DNA of 64,000 nucleotides, taken from positions 12,524,001 to 12,588,000 of the forward strand of contig NW_020825289.1 of NCBI RefSeq assembly GCF_003286085.1. Direction: 5' to 3'. This DNA comes from Drosophila persimilis (lineage: Eukaryota; Arthropoda; Insecta; Diptera; Drosophilidae). The stretch's first letter is position 1. Each line of letters starts with the position of its first letter. Positions 46,863 to 60,440 of this stretch are shown here, in pieces. The position numbers and the translations under genes were made by a program. The notes beneath the pieces were generated by a model. That model had not been told where the DNA came from. It worked only from the letters and a program-made list of their open reading frames with translations, and did no database searches.

Positions 46863-49592
46863 AGAGAGAAACGGCTGCTGCAAGACAAAAAGCAAAAACT
46901 TGCGAAATACATTAAATGAGCGAAAGAAGGCATATAAACGGCCACAAAGAGGCGGCAAAAGGGGAAAGGCAGTCATAATTGCAGCCCAAACTTGGCTCCA
47001 GATTCGAGCGCAAAAAACTTGGGTGAAAAAAGGCACACAGAAAAAGAGTGAAGAACATGAGAGAAACAAGCGAGAGAGAAAAAAGAAAAGCAAATCCACA
47101 AAGTGTGGAGAGAAAACAAAAAAAAAAAAAAAGACGCCAAGCAACAGACTGTAAATTTTTGAAGAAGTCATAATGGAGACGTTGGCATATTTTCTATAAA
47201 CGAATTGTGGCCTTCCATAAACAACATCAAGTATACGTCTGGTTGTGCAGACAAAACAGTGTGAGCTGTGCGGGGCGTAGTCCCACCCCCGGGGGAATCA
47301 GGCAACCGGAAGGAGCACACAACCCTACGTTTAATGCGCCTGCATGGATTCGAAGTTAAGTCGTGTAATTAAAAGACAGTTGCCTGGTTGGTTGGCTGCC
47401 TGAATGACTGGGTAACGCAGGTTTTTCCACCGCCAACGCCAACGCCAACGCCCCCGCCCCCGCCCCCGCCCCCAATCCATTAAACCATTAGGCCATTAGC
47501 CTGGCCAAGCATAAGTGTTATGTACGTCATTAGGAGGTCCTGCAGTGGGGCCATCAGTAGCGCAATCGGAAGTTGATCAGGCCGATTTTATTTCGGGAGT
47601 TTGCCGACTCCGTCATTTCTCAGACAGTGTGTGCATATGTAAATGAATTTATCCTGTGACTCCACTCCACTCGACTCGACTCCTGCCAAGCTTAAAAGGC
47701 GTCCTAACATGTTAAGCCAAACGTGTGCGAGTTTATGCTGGGTTAGTCAAAGACAAATTCCTTCTGCACAATTGTGGTTTCTTGCACAACTCGCATTTCA
47801 TTCCATTTCTCTTAATTCTTTTCTGCTTTTTGTGGAGCAACTTTTGGGACTTAAGAGCTGTCCGCAGATAGAGTCTGTGGAATGGAACTCTCGAATTCCT
47901 CCGTCGAATCAGTGTCTGCGATCATGGCGGTTGCTGTTGCCTTTGCCGTCCGTGAACGGAAAATGATTCATAAATTATATTTACTTGGTGGCAAATCCTC
48001 CAGTGACGACGGCGATGCCTCTGCTTAGCCGTACAAACAGCGAAAGTTTTCAAATTATTTCTGCACACTCATTCTGTGCGAATTTTCCGAAAAATTTTCA
48101 ACAATTTTCTCCATTTCCCTGAGCTGGTTCCCTGGTTGTCGCTCTCTGTATCTGTCGCAGCGAGGCTGTTTTATTTTCCGAGTGCATTTTCCTTTCGGAC
48201 CAAAGTTTCGACTTCCGTTTGCAAGCGAATGAAATGTTTTTTCACCGCCCCCCCTGGCAAACTCGGGCGCCTGCATTTGTTTATCTTTTTGTAGAGCGAC
48301 AATTTCGTAATGAATTTATTACTGTTATGCATAGCGCGAGGCACGAAAAAAGCCGAAAATAAACTTAAATTAACTTGGAACGAGGACGAGGACTAGTATC
48401 CAGCTTCCATAACTCTTCGATTGGTGGTCCATTCAGGGGTCCAGGGCACTCTCCCGAACCCAAATCCGATTGCTAGAGGGTGCCTCCTGTCGATCCTTAA
48501 GAACAGCTGTACCCAGATCCAACTTCAGAAAACTCTTGCTCGACTCGACCCGCAATCTAATTAAATTTCCCTTTGATGGGGTCCATTCCGGAGTGGCCCT
48601 GTTGCCGCCCTGCTTACATGGCGTATACTTAATTTTTATATGCACTGCCACTGGCACATGTGTGCTGTGTGCTGTGTGTTTTGTAAGCTCGCCGCGCTTG
48701 AATTAAATGATCTGATACGCTGTCGCTCACAAGGCATCGAACAATTCCTGTACGCACCATTTGCCGCATTGGGTCTCCTTTCGGACTGTCCTCGGTCCTC
48801 CCGTGCTCCTCCCGTGCTCCGTGTGGGTGTGTCAACGCTTTTACACTTAATTAATTAAACGTAATGGAAAATCAAATAAAACGGCTTCCAGCTGAGACAA
48901 TAGACTGTGCACGGCAAGACAATGGCGTAAAATAGCCATTGATATTGTCATTAAGAGGAAATGAGCAAAATAATGAAGTGCAGTTGAATGCACCCGTCAC
49001 TCTCCTCCACCCACTTCTGGCTGTCCTTTCCATCGCTCTCTTGTGTCTGCAGCTGCCGTAAGCTTTATGAACTGCCTCGACACCACGTAAACGACAGCTA
49101 CATCGTAAGTGCAACAAACACCACTTGCAGCAGCTGCAAGACAATGCCTGCCGCCGCCGCCGTCGCCGTTGCCGTGTCGCGCCTCGAGACCGAAACTTTG
49201 GCAAAGTGCTCTTGTCGGGGCTGTTGCCTTGTATGCATTATATGGCTAGAGTCCTCGTATTTGGCCTTGTCGTTGGCCTTAAACGATGACAACTTCAATT
49301 GCGCTGCGGGTCCTGATTTGTGGGAAATGGCAGCGGAGGCCTTGTTACCAGGATGTTTACAGCCCCAAAGTTGGTCACTCGACTGCATAATTAATGGGGT
49401 GTGGGTGCCTGCTGATTGATTCGCCCATGGCCGTGGCAACAGGTAACCGTTGCTCTGCAGACTCTGCTCAGTTGATTAGCTTTAAGCACTCCAATCGACT
49501 TTAAAACGCAAACAGCAATTTGGAAACGACCAAACGATAGGCAAAGGACCCGGCAGCCCCGGAGTTTGTTGAGCAAAGAAACCAAGGAAAAC

Positions 49593-49614
49593 AAAGAGAG
49601 AGAGAGAGAGAGAG
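49593..49614. repeat. GA microsatellite
   Basis: Perfect AG tract of about 22 bp. Confidence 0.85.
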
Positions 49615-52600
49615 ACAGAGTGGGAATGCGACTGGAGAAATGGAAAATTAATTACCAGAATGCAAATTAATTGCTGTCCGTTTGCTTGCTTGCAGCCTGG
49701 CAAGCGCATAAATCTTGTGTCTGGGAACGTCGCTGACGATTGCCCGGAGGGTGGTGCCATCCCCAACAAAGAAAGAAGGAAAACAGAGACCCCCTCCCCC
49801 CGCACACACACACACATGCACCCACTCATGCACCCACACATGCAGCGCAATGGCAAACAAATTGCCTAACGCCGCAGCAGCAACGAGGCGACCAAAAATC
49901 TAGTTGTGGCTTGGGGCTGGCACCGGAATTGTATGCTGGGTGGTGGCTCGGCGGAGTTCCGAGGGTGGTGCTTCAATAGTGCCAGCGTAGACGGCCAAAT
50001 GAATGGCGACCACCGCCAGAGCCAACCACCATATCTGCCGTGGCAGTTCTCGTTCATCGTGCGCGCTGCAACTGTCAGCTGTGTGGGGTTATTCGCCGCA
50101 AACTTGAAAGGAATTAGCCGGGACAAGTGTGATTTTTTAAAAGGCACGAATGCTCTTGAGGATATTGAGCAGATAAGCCAAATTAATGGGAGAGAGATTG
50201 CAGACCAGGTCCGGCAAAGTTCGGGTAAAAGCGGCTTAAGTCGGTGTTGGTTTTGGCTTAAATTTAAAATTTCCAGAACCCAAATCGATGTTTTACTAGC
50301 ATTTATTTCATTGATCTTCAGATTCCTTTATGAGAAATAGTAGAGCAGACAGAACCGACGAACCAATCCAACAAAATAACGAAAATGTGCGTGTGAGCAA
50401 GTCGCAATGGTTTGAAAAATGCCAGCAATACGCGAAATTACTGAGATTAAGGCATTACGGGGAAGGCATTAAGCAAGCCGTACGGTGCATTAACACATAT
50501 GTGCTTATTATCATAAGTAAATTACAACAACAACAACAACTATAAACGATACACAAGACAAATAACATAAGCCGCAGCAAATTTAAATACACATGTCGCT
50601 GGCATTGCAGTCTGCTGCTGCTGTTGGCTATTTATGTGGCCTTATGCGGCAGTTTGCCGGGTCTGGGCGGAAATTGTATTGCGGCCAATATGGTAAATTG
50701 CCTTGAATCTACCTTAAAACCATATTTCAACACTAGATTACACAAACAGGCAACGGCAGCAGCAGCAGCCGTAGGAGCAGCAGCTACAATGCGGTAAGCC
50801 ATTACACCAAAATACTATCATAAAATTTCGCGCAAGCGTGTGTCTCGGCATTTTAACCGAAAACGGGGGCTTGGGTTTGCTGGCGAACATGCCACACAGA
50901 GTCACAGAGTACATAAAGTCTACACACTGGCACGGGCTGGGATTGCTGTTGCCAGGACTGTTGCCAGGGCTGCTGCCACTGCTGATGTTGTTACGGGCTG
51001 CGGTTGCGCTTAAATGTGCCGTTAAAGCTACAGAGACAGAGCGGCAGAGCGACAGAGAGGGGACTTAGATTTGGGCAATGGAATAGCCGCACAAAAAACG
51101 GGAAAACCTTCAACCGAAAAAATACCTACACTGCAGCTCGTACCACGCTCGTAAATCAAGCCTGAGGCAGAGCTGACGGGATTGGGACTTTCTTTTTTTT
51201 GTGTGTGTCGAGTGCAAATCATTCATAGGACAAAAGCTGCAAAAATATGCTGCATAACAAATGCCTCATTAGCATGTTGCCACAACTCCCTCCCTCCCAC
51301 ACACAAACACACACACTTGCTCGTTTGGAGCACATTCTTGGGTTCTTTTGGTCCGTTCTCTCCTTTTTGGCATTGTAATTCGTTTGTTTTTTTGTACCAT
51401 CATCAGAGCTGCATTTTTGCATAGAGAATCGAGCTTTTGCCAAACTAACGATGAACTAAAGTATGCAAATTTATTTAACATACCCGTACCCCCTGAACAC
51501 GGCGCAGGGTACAGCAGTGGATAGCGATTCATTGCCGGAGTGCCAGGGAGAGTGTGGAGAGCGACTAAGGATGAACTAGCGAACAAATGTATGGGGCTCA
51601 AAGTACATAAACAATCATCGGGATCAGAGGGTGCCCATCGCCGCCGAACTGTGCGAATCAGAAGTGTGCCAACAGTAAGAGTATACTCTGAAATTTGAAA
51701 TAGAAATCCGACATCTCTGGTGTGCCAACCTTTTGAGTGCGTAGAAGTTCAACAAAATACACAATTTTGCTGAAATATCACCCTATGAAATGCTGACCTT
51801 TGTAAGAGAAGATACATACATCCGGAAAGCGTTTAAACTGCAGCTGTTTGCATACTTTTGCCTTTGAGTGTGACCCATAAGGTGAGCAAAGCGAGCGGTA
51901 GAGGCCAGCGGGAAATCTGCACAATTCGCAGCCGCACATTTCATATTGTCGTCGCCGGCAGGGGAGGACGATGGAGCCCCCCTCCCCCCTCCCCCCCTGG
52001 CAAGCCCACTGTTACTCTCATACACCACTCGTTTGTTTGTGTTAGTGCAAGCGCACATGCATATGAAAACCGCTTTCGTTTCCGTTACAAGAAACAGCTC
52101 GAAAATGGCGCACGGCATGGCGTCTGCCCTGTTCCAGCCATTGTTGTTGTTGTTGTTATTGTTGTTGTTGGTACCATCAGATAGATAGGTGCAAAAAAGT
52201 GGCAACTCCGGCTTAACAGCACACGAAAAAAGGAAAACATGAAGCCCGGGAAGTAGAGAGCGAGACAGGTGGATGTAGAGAGATGACAATCAGGCAGACA
52301 GGCAACGAAAACGGAACGGAACGGGAGACGGGAGACGGAGACGAGCGAACATTGAAAGTTGACAACAAGATGTACAACAACAGAAAAATACAGCAAAAAA
52401 ATACAACCATTGAATGTTAAACCTTGCAATACCCTTAAAGGAGGAGCCCCTATCAGCCATTAGCGCATAATCCATGAATGTACGGCCACTCTGGAATAAG
52501 TTCCGAAGAAACGGCCACACTAGAAGTATAAAGATCGATGCTCGTTCATTCTAAAAGGCGTATCAGTTGTGTTCGGAGTAGTAAAACATCCAAAAAGTTT

Positions 52601-55600
52601 ATCTTGTCATAGCAGATTAAAGACTGATATTAGTGGAGGTAATTCGCATAATCGGATACGAATGGTGGTGGATCCAACATGGCACACCTCTCCACAATGC
52701 CATTGTGCCGCCTGGAAGGGCATAAAACGAAATGGAAAATGGAAGATACAAAATGCAGGCAACACAGGTTCGTGCTAGCTGAGAAATAAACAGGGGCCCA
52801 GGATTTTATTTGTTTGGCGCGTTGATGTTGTCGTTGTCGTTGTCCCTGTCCCTGTCCCTGTCGTTGGATGTACTGCCAGTGCTCCACCCAGCGCTTCTGT
52901 GGAAGCCTGCGGGGCGTTCTCTCTCCCTTTTTTCACCTCCATCATGCAGGTAAAGTAAATTATGCGACGTGCAAAATCAATAAATCAACACGTTTATTGC
53001 TGTAAACGTATTTGGGTCCTGTCTCGTGTGGATATTGGGGTTCCTTCGATAAATTGCTGTCGCTGTTGCTGTCGCTGTTGCTGTGTTAATGCATTTATGG
53101 CCGCGAATGAAAATTGCATATTCGCCAATGAATTGCAAATCTGAGCAAAGCATTCCTTCAGCTTTCTGTTGTTGGCGGCGGCGGAGGCGGCTGTTGCACC
53201 AACACTCTATGCAACAGCTGCAATTCATTACAAATGTGATTTCCCTTTTAACGGCGGAACGCTAAAGTTTTCCGCGCAATTTTCAAGCTCGTTGCCTGCC
53301 CCAAGAGCAATGCAGACCTCCTCAAAGCGAACACCCGCACACAGATACACCACAAGCGCACAGGCACAGGCACAGACACAGATGCAGATACACCACACGT
53401 ATGCGAGTGTTCGCATTTCCATGGCGATGGCGATGGTGCTGAGTATGTGCTCGGCATACCTTCGGTTTGCTTTGGCACATCGCACATCTTGAGTGCTTTA
53501 TTGTTATGTTTTAAAATTCAATGAATTCTAAAAATTTTCCACACTCCCCAGCCGTGCCCTGCCCCGGCCTGGCCATGATCCTCCCTTACACTCTGGCAAC
53601 AACGACAGTGCAAAAGTCGACAGGATTTGCAGTCAGAACATTAACAATAGCAAAAGTGTTTCCCTCGTTCAGGGGCCCCCTGCATTCGTTTATTTTAGGC
53701 ATATGGGGGTGCTCCAGGCTCCAGGCTCACGGGCCAGGCCAGAAGCAAACAAGGTCAAAGCGGTACAACAGAGACAATTGCAACGAGCAACGAGCAACGA
53801 GAGCTGAATTCAAATGTATATGCAAATGCAGAGGACGCCAACAAAATGATGTCAGAGACGGCTCTGATTAAAGCAGGCTGCAACATAAAGAATTAAATGC
53901 CTTTTAAATATGCATTTCGAGAGCTGTCGGAGGAAATAACATTTAAAGATTACTGCTCTAGCCTCTCCACAGATACATACGTATACGTTTATTACTATAT
54001 CCGAGTGCTTTGAAAGGCACTAAAGAATTTCAGATGCGATTATGGCAGAGCCGGGACAGCCATACTCAAGTATTATTGGGGAGCTAAGGGGAGTAGCGTC
54101 CAAGCTCCTATTGGATTAGCATTTGCAATGACTATTAATAAATCTCAAAGGCCAGAAGATGTCCCTTTGGAAACACCATGTTTTTCACACAGACACCACG
54201 GTCTCTTCGATACAAAAGGCCATCGTTTGGAGCCACAGAAATAGCTGAAAATGCAGCTGTAATTCAGTAGTAATCATTCTGAGCTAAGCACATTGATTAG
54301 ATATTGATCTATTCCAACTGAATGGGGCATATACGGTCGTCTATACGGGCTTTACGGGCTATACCCCTGCGCCATTTGCATAAGCGTTTCCGTTGATGTG
54401 CAGGTTGCGAAAAAAAAAACATGACTCAGTGCAGTTGATAAACATGAAATTGCTTCGAGAGCTGGACGCACACAAAAGAAAGCGATGCATAAATTTTCGG
54501 TGCTCGGATCCCGGCCCAGGGCCTGGACAATGGCATGCCAGCAGCAGAGAGAGCCAGGACCCGGACACGGACACGGACACGGACCATAATTACGGGGCGA
54601 GCAACAGCTGCCAACGGATTGGGTCTGGCGCCTGCGCTTATGCAATAATAATTAAGCGTGCACTGCGTCCTCGGCATGGGACCAAAAACTGAATGAATGC
54701 TATTCGGTCGCCAAAGGCAGGGGCAACGGCAACGGCAACGTTCACCACACATGGCATTGACTTATTGTGCCCAAAAGCACGGCAGGAGACGGAGCTGCAA
54801 CAGGACCTCGCCGCACCAAGACCAGGCCCTGGATCCTGCGTATATTGTGTAGGCCACGAGCCAAATGTCTCCTTTGTGTCTGTTGATTTCCAGCTATTGT
54901 TGTGCCCGGAGAGCGCAGACCCGGCTGCTGCGCCTCAAAGGACAGCGTCAGGCATAATTTAAATTTCAAGCAATCGCTGTGCTTGACGGCACTTGATGTG
55001 CACGCTGTCCGGCTGCGACCGGACAATGAATAAATGGTCGAAATCTGTCAGACACTTCATCTATTGTTGCCGATCCTGCTTGCCGTCCAGCAGCCTCTGG
55101 TTCAATTATAACTTCGAAGTCCATATCAAGAGATGCAATCAACTCACTTGCATCGCATTACATCGCAACAGAAGCCAGCAATTTATGCATTTCTCCATTT
55201 AATTGTTGAAGTCAAGTCCCTAATATCGGTATCATTTATTTCCAATAGCAAGTACGACTCCATAATACAGACATCATGTTGCACCATAATGATGAGGTTG
55301 ACCAACAAAGGCTGCATCATCTGCCTGGCCTGCCTTGTTCATTGGCCCTTCCGGCGTAATGAAGTGCACGTAATGTGCAACTCCACTGCGGACACGTCAT
55401 TAATACTGAACAGAGAGTACTTTCGAGCAGAGTCCCTCAATGAACAAATCATTCAATTTATCACAGTCAGCCATTATGGTTCGGGATCGCGCTTCGAGTC
55501 CCCCAGCTGTGCGGCGCCCTTAAGAATACCATTTGTTTGGGACTCTGAGTAAAATATGTTTTTTATGAAGGGCAACATCAAACCCCGACAATTCTGGAGA

Positions 55601-56781
55601 GGATATTGCAGTGCCTTATAGCCATTGAATTCCCATAAGCATAAATGTCACTTTTTTGAAGGGAACTCTTTATTAGCTTATCGAATGGGCTTTTAATTTT
55701 CCCTTATGAAAATCCCTCCTGAAATGATTCACAACCTCTTTTTCAGCATAATCTGATCCTTTAACTAGTGTACATGGTATGTCTGTGGGCATTCCAACGT
55801 ATGCTACGAAGGGATTTAACTTTTGCCCCTTTTCATTTTACATCTGTGGCCACACGCATACATCTATCCGGATCTCTGGTAGTGCCCATTTATGACTTGT
55901 CATTGGAAATGCGTTGCCCGGGAAGGGGCGGGGCAGCGGAGACTGGCAGGGCAGAGAGAAATGGGGGGGGGGGGGGGCATGGATGGGGCAATTCAAATGA
56001 ATTTTTGCGCTCGCTCCGCAACGCTTTTAATTGAAAAACATTTTCGTTTTGGTTTCGGTTTTGGTTTTTGTCTGGGCCAGAAAAACGCGCCCCAGCCACT
56101 TGCTGGGCATAAGCCTCTTTGGGCTCTGCCCCCTGCCACCGGCCTGCAGCCTTCCGCCTCCTGGTGCCTCCTGCCTCCTGCCTCCTGCCTGGTGGCAAAC
56201 AATTCCACCGCAAGACCATGGACCGAATATGGGCATGCGACGTACTGTGCGCACGCGTTCGTGCATAAATTCCACCAAGTGTCCATTTTTCTGATTTGTG
56301 TGCAAAGTTTTTTTCCTTGTTATTTGGCCAGCGCCGCTCTGCGTTGACTGACTGCCCAGAATGAGAAGGAGGTGGCGACCGGCAGGACTATGGGCTGGGG
56401 TGCCAGAACAAGGATTGCTAAACCGGAGCCGGGCCCTGTCTTGTTGCCTTGGCTTGCTGGTCGCATGCAAATGCGAGCGCAAATAGAAAACGAATTCATT
56501 CAAAGAAGTAGTAAGAATTTTCTATTAAATTTCCGCGGCCCGAAAAGAAATGCGTACAAACAAGAAATTAAAATACAAGAGCTAAACGAACGTTTTGAGA
56601 ATTTTTAATTAAAATAGAATGGAAAATGGAAGCTCGAAACTGGAAACTGGAAACTAGAAAATTCCCAAAATGCGTTTAATCAACGATGGAAAATCAACTT
56701 TTCGCTGGACATTCCATATACATTGCACATACGCCCCGTGCGGCGGTTGGGCCCCGACAGTCCCTACCCAGTGCCAGCTAA

Positions 56782-59199
56782 TCATGCTGTCTTTGTGCCC
56801 CCATCCATGGCAGGCTTCTGCTCCAGTTGATGGCCATTTCGTATGCACTCTGAGTCGCTCGGCTGCAGGTAGTCCTCGGCATCCCAGGCCTGCTGGTCGG
56901 TGGTGCCCCAAATGATGTACACCAGGTTGCCGAAGAAGAACACAACGGCGGTCATGGCGAACACAATTTGCCACTGACTGCGCGAGCCCTGAAAAGCGGA
57001 ATCGAAGTCGTTGGAATCTGGAATCTGGAATCTCTAATACGATTAGGTCTCACCATATCGGTGACAATCACGCCCACGAGCAGGGGGGTGAGCAGCGGAA
57101 ATATGTTGCCAATGCCGTTAACAATGGCCATCAGCATGCCGGAGTGATTGGGCGACATGTCGATGATGGTCAGAATGCTGCCGATGCCGGAGCCGGCGTT
57201 CAGGCCCGCATTGATGGTCATCAGAGTGATGGCCAGACTCGTCTGGCTCTTGTCCAGGAAACCGATGCCAATGAGAGCCGCTGCCGGGCCCCAGTACGAC
57301 ACCGTGTTAATGGACTTGCGTAGCGTGGTGAGTGACATCCACTGGCGGGACATGGCGACGTCGGCAAACACCAGATACACGTACGACATGCACCACATGG
57401 CCAGGAAGGGCAGGGCCGAGTAGAGGGCGTTGCTCTTGATGTCCATCTCCAGGACGCCGTGCATGTACGACGGCGTCTGCAGCTGCATCGTGGAGTTGGC
57501 CCAGCCCTGGGCACTGCGCACGATCAGCAGGGCATAGAACGGCACCGAGGTCCAGATGGCGCGCCACGGTATGGGAATCTTCTGGGCGTGGAAGCCGTCC
57601 TGCCGCCTCATCGAGCGCTCAATGTAGTCCCGCTCCCTGGACCCAATAAGATGCGAGCTGGGAGCGTTGTTCGAGCCGAGGATCAGCCAGAGCAGGCACC
57701 ACACTCCGCAGATCCCGGCGGAAACGTAAAAGATGCCCGGCCAGCCCATGGAGCTGTTGGCAATCAGCCCACTGCTGGCCATGGCCAACACCGAGCCGCA
57801 GTCGGCTCCCGAGTAGGCAAACACGCCCAGTCGGTTGCGGTCTTCTGGCGGCGACCACTTGGCCAGGTGCTCGTGGATGCAGGGAAAGATCAGGCCCTGG
57901 AACAGACCCTCTACCACCCGGATCACGCTGAACGCCTTCCAGCCGCCCCAGCTGATGCAGTAGGGCGTCAGGGCACTCAAGATTGCTGTCGCGAAGGTGG
58001 GAATGAAGAGCACGCTCTTCGCCCCGAAGCGTCTGACCAGAAATCCGGCCGGAAACTGGGTGATAATATAGCCCCAGTAGAAGCTAGACAGCACATACGA
58101 TTTCTGCGCCCCCGTCCAGTCGTACTCCTGCAAGGGAAAAACGTGTTACTCCTGGCAACGTGCCACAAACGCGTTTAGCTCACCGGAAAATCGGTATTGG
58201 TGGTGGCGGCATCCGTCATGGCCACCACGGCCACACTGACGTTCAGACGCGCTATGTAATTGGCGACGATTGCCAGAAAAAGGAGCACAGCCTGCAGGTG
58301 GCGGATGCCGATGAGGGGACCTACGGGCGGAAATCAACTTGGTCAAGAGTTTCAAAATCTATGGCCATCGGGGTCCGTGCTGGTCGGTTATCGACCTCAA
58401 TTTATCATTTTTGTATACCCCACATGTACTGGGCGTCATGCAAACAGTACGTGTCATGGCTGTAAGGCCAAACACCTGATTGCCAGTGCAATCGAAAAAG
58501 AAGCAAAATATAAACTATTTTTCAGTTTGCGAAACGCACTGTAAACATGCACAAAAATATATATTCTTTGGCCAATAAATTGCTAAACTTCATTGCTGTG
58601 TGGGATTTGTTTGGCGGGGCCAACTCTTTTTCCGACCGCGTGGGGGTTTCATGGGGGTCGAGGCATAAATCATATGGAATCCGAGGTGCTCAATTTAACC
58701 GAGTCCCAAATCTGTGTAGTCCACAAATCTCCGATTGAAGCACACATTATTGAGATATTCTACTTTTTCTTTACCGAAATTTTCACTAATTTCACTTGCA
58801 GATTTTTCGCTGATGAAATCCGTTTAAAAATGTATTCTGAATATTTTAAATGAAACGTTTTAACGTAATAGATTCTCCTAATTTTGGTACGGTTATAAAA
58901 AGATTTATCACTGATTTTTTTTCATGTTGTATTTGGTTTTTTCTTTAAAAGTTTATTTAATTATACGCCGTAAATTTGCAATTCCATTTGATTTTATAAA
59001 CACTTAAAATGAATTTATTACTGTTGGGCATTGGGCCATGCATACGCATTGAATTCGCACCAATCCGCTTATTATAATAATTTTATTTATTAGTTGTTTC
59101 ATTTTTCCAATTGGTATACATATATCACAAAAACTCTGGTTGCCTTGGGACTTTGGGAAAACAAATTCATTCACCTTTTTGCTCAGCGACAGCGTTCAT
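56782..59199 (-). CDS. SLC17-family MFS anion transporter, gene A (exons 59199-59175, 58320-58184, 58127-57054, 56988-56782)
   Basis: Spliced length is 1443 nt, 480 aa, the usual size for the family. The start exon is only 25 nt (MNAVAEQK plus one base). Its donor AAAAG|GTGAAT completes a Gly codon with the next exon. TM1 carries the family pattern NYIARLNVSVAVVAMTD (Arg33). TM4 has FPCIHEHLAKW (His139, equivalent to the conserved histidine of sialin and VGLUT) and WSPPEDRNRL, a close variant of the family WxPPxERSRL motif. About 12 membrane segments are expected; the last exon supplies TM12 (FAMTAVVFFFGNLVYIIWG) and a cytosolic tail. Members move organic anions or phosphate with Na+ or H+ across plasma or vesicle membranes; the substrate here cannot be told. 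Introns are short (56 and 65 bp) apart from the 854-bp first intron. Gene B upstream is a tandem paralogue. The first-exon choice rests on phase and similarity to gene B. Confidence 0.85.
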
Positions 59200-59440
59200 T
59201 GCATTTAATTGGCTGTCAAGATATGTGCATACAGCGATCCAGAACACGGAAGTGTGAAGAGATATTCCGAAATCTCTGGGCCCGAATCTCTGGATTTGAC
59301 AGAAAACATTCGCGTCTACGCGTGCCAATAGCTGAAATACGTCTGAGAGTTTAATTTAAAGCTCTGCTCCAGCGAACAGCGATTATGGCGGCAATTAGAC
59401 ATCGACATCGAGATTGGGGCTGTTCTCTTTTATACGTTTT
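59175..59440 (-). promoter_or_regulatory. candidate TATA promoter and leader of SLC17 gene A
   Basis: A minus-strand TATAAAAG lies at 59434-59427. Initiation about 30 bp downstream (near 59403) would give a leader of about 200 nt before the ATG at 59199. The leader would contain several upstream ATGs, including a 28-codon upstream frame starting near 59395, which could dampen translation. No clean TCAGTT initiator was seen at the expected spot, so the exact start is uncertain. Confidence 0.4.
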
Positions 59441-60155
59441 ATCGCGCTGCTGATTAAGCGGCGCGATAACTGGATGCGATGCTACCTGCCGCATTCCCAG
59501 CCCGCTAACGTGTCTTCTGTAGACCATGCTACCACTGGTTTTACAAGCCACGCTAACGCAAACATTGGTAATATAACCCAGACACCACACAGACCACCCT
59601 CTCGATTTGTGCGATCTCATCTCCGCTGTGGGATTTGTTATTGCGGAACCAGTCTGCCGAACAGTCGGCGGGCCTGAACCCAACCGAATCGAACCGATCA
59701 AACTCAATAAACTTGCGATTTCAAACACAAAAGCGTATATATGTATACTATGTAACATAGAAATTGCTGCAATTTTGTGATAAAAAGTAGTGATTAAATT
59801 AGTGAAAAGCAGCTTAGTGGCCATCATTAGGTATAAAAAGTGTTGTTGTGGGGAGAACCCACAAGCCAATTGATTGGATAATCGAATGGGCAGATAAGTA
59901 GCATTCGGCTGTTCTTGAAAGAGTGCACAAAAAAGAGTACGTCGCTTCAGTGAGCGATCTGATCGTGTTCAGAATTATTATAATTATACCAGATACTCAA
60001 TGCGTATAAGGGTGTATTAGTTTTGTGGTGGAAGTGAACAAAAAACGCAGAAAAAAATAGAATGACCAAATCTAACAGATTGGCGAATCTGGGTCAAATC
60101 GGACCATTAGTATAGCCAGAAGGAACGAATGAAATTGCAGTTCCTACGCTACCCC

Positions 60156-60196
<41 letters not shown>

Positions 60197-60440
60197 ACAC
60201 ACTCTTCTTCGTGCAGTGATCGCACTCTGGCGAAAGAGAGCGAGAATAAACGGCTGAAAAGAAAGACAGAAAAGAAATGCGGCAAGGGCCGCGGCGCACA
60301 ACGTTTTCTCTCGTTTTTTGTTCAGTGGTTCACTTTCCTTGGAGTGAGTCCTCAATCACTATTTAGTGTTTCTCCAAAAGTAACATCTTCCAATTTCCGT
60401 ATACAAATTTATCAAAAGCCTATCAATACGTGGCTAATCT
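59441..60440. other. intergenic spacer between the two transporters
   Basis: About 1 kb separates the gene A promoter candidate from the gene B stop codon. Contains a CT/GA tract at about 60158-60193 and further GAGAGCGAG motifs at 60234-60245. No coding sequence was recognised. Confidence 0.6.
60158..60193. repeat. (CT)n / (GA)n microsatellite
   Basis: A perfect CT tract of about 36 bp, reading GAGAGA on the minus strand, upstream of gene A. It is a potential GAGA-factor landing site. Confidence 0.85.

Larger units (their letters stand above)
43014..56781. other. gene-free region between the serpin gene and the transporters
   Basis: No coding region is supported on either strand; frames up to about 217 codons (minus, 43484-44137) lack domains and conflict with overlapping frames. 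Simple-sequence content includes ACCAG pentamers (43912-43945), TCCTGTGCTG repeats (44389-44438), poly-G (44608-44630), CA (46823-46858), GA (about 49593-49614), a TTG-rich run (52140-52172) and GGACAC repeats (54559-54584). Small exons of unrecognised genes could be missed. Confidence 0.5.

Noticed and set aside
55490-55512. CTTCGAGTCCC resembling a tRNA B box
   Set aside because: No A box, acceptor stem pairing or anticodon arm at the right distance.
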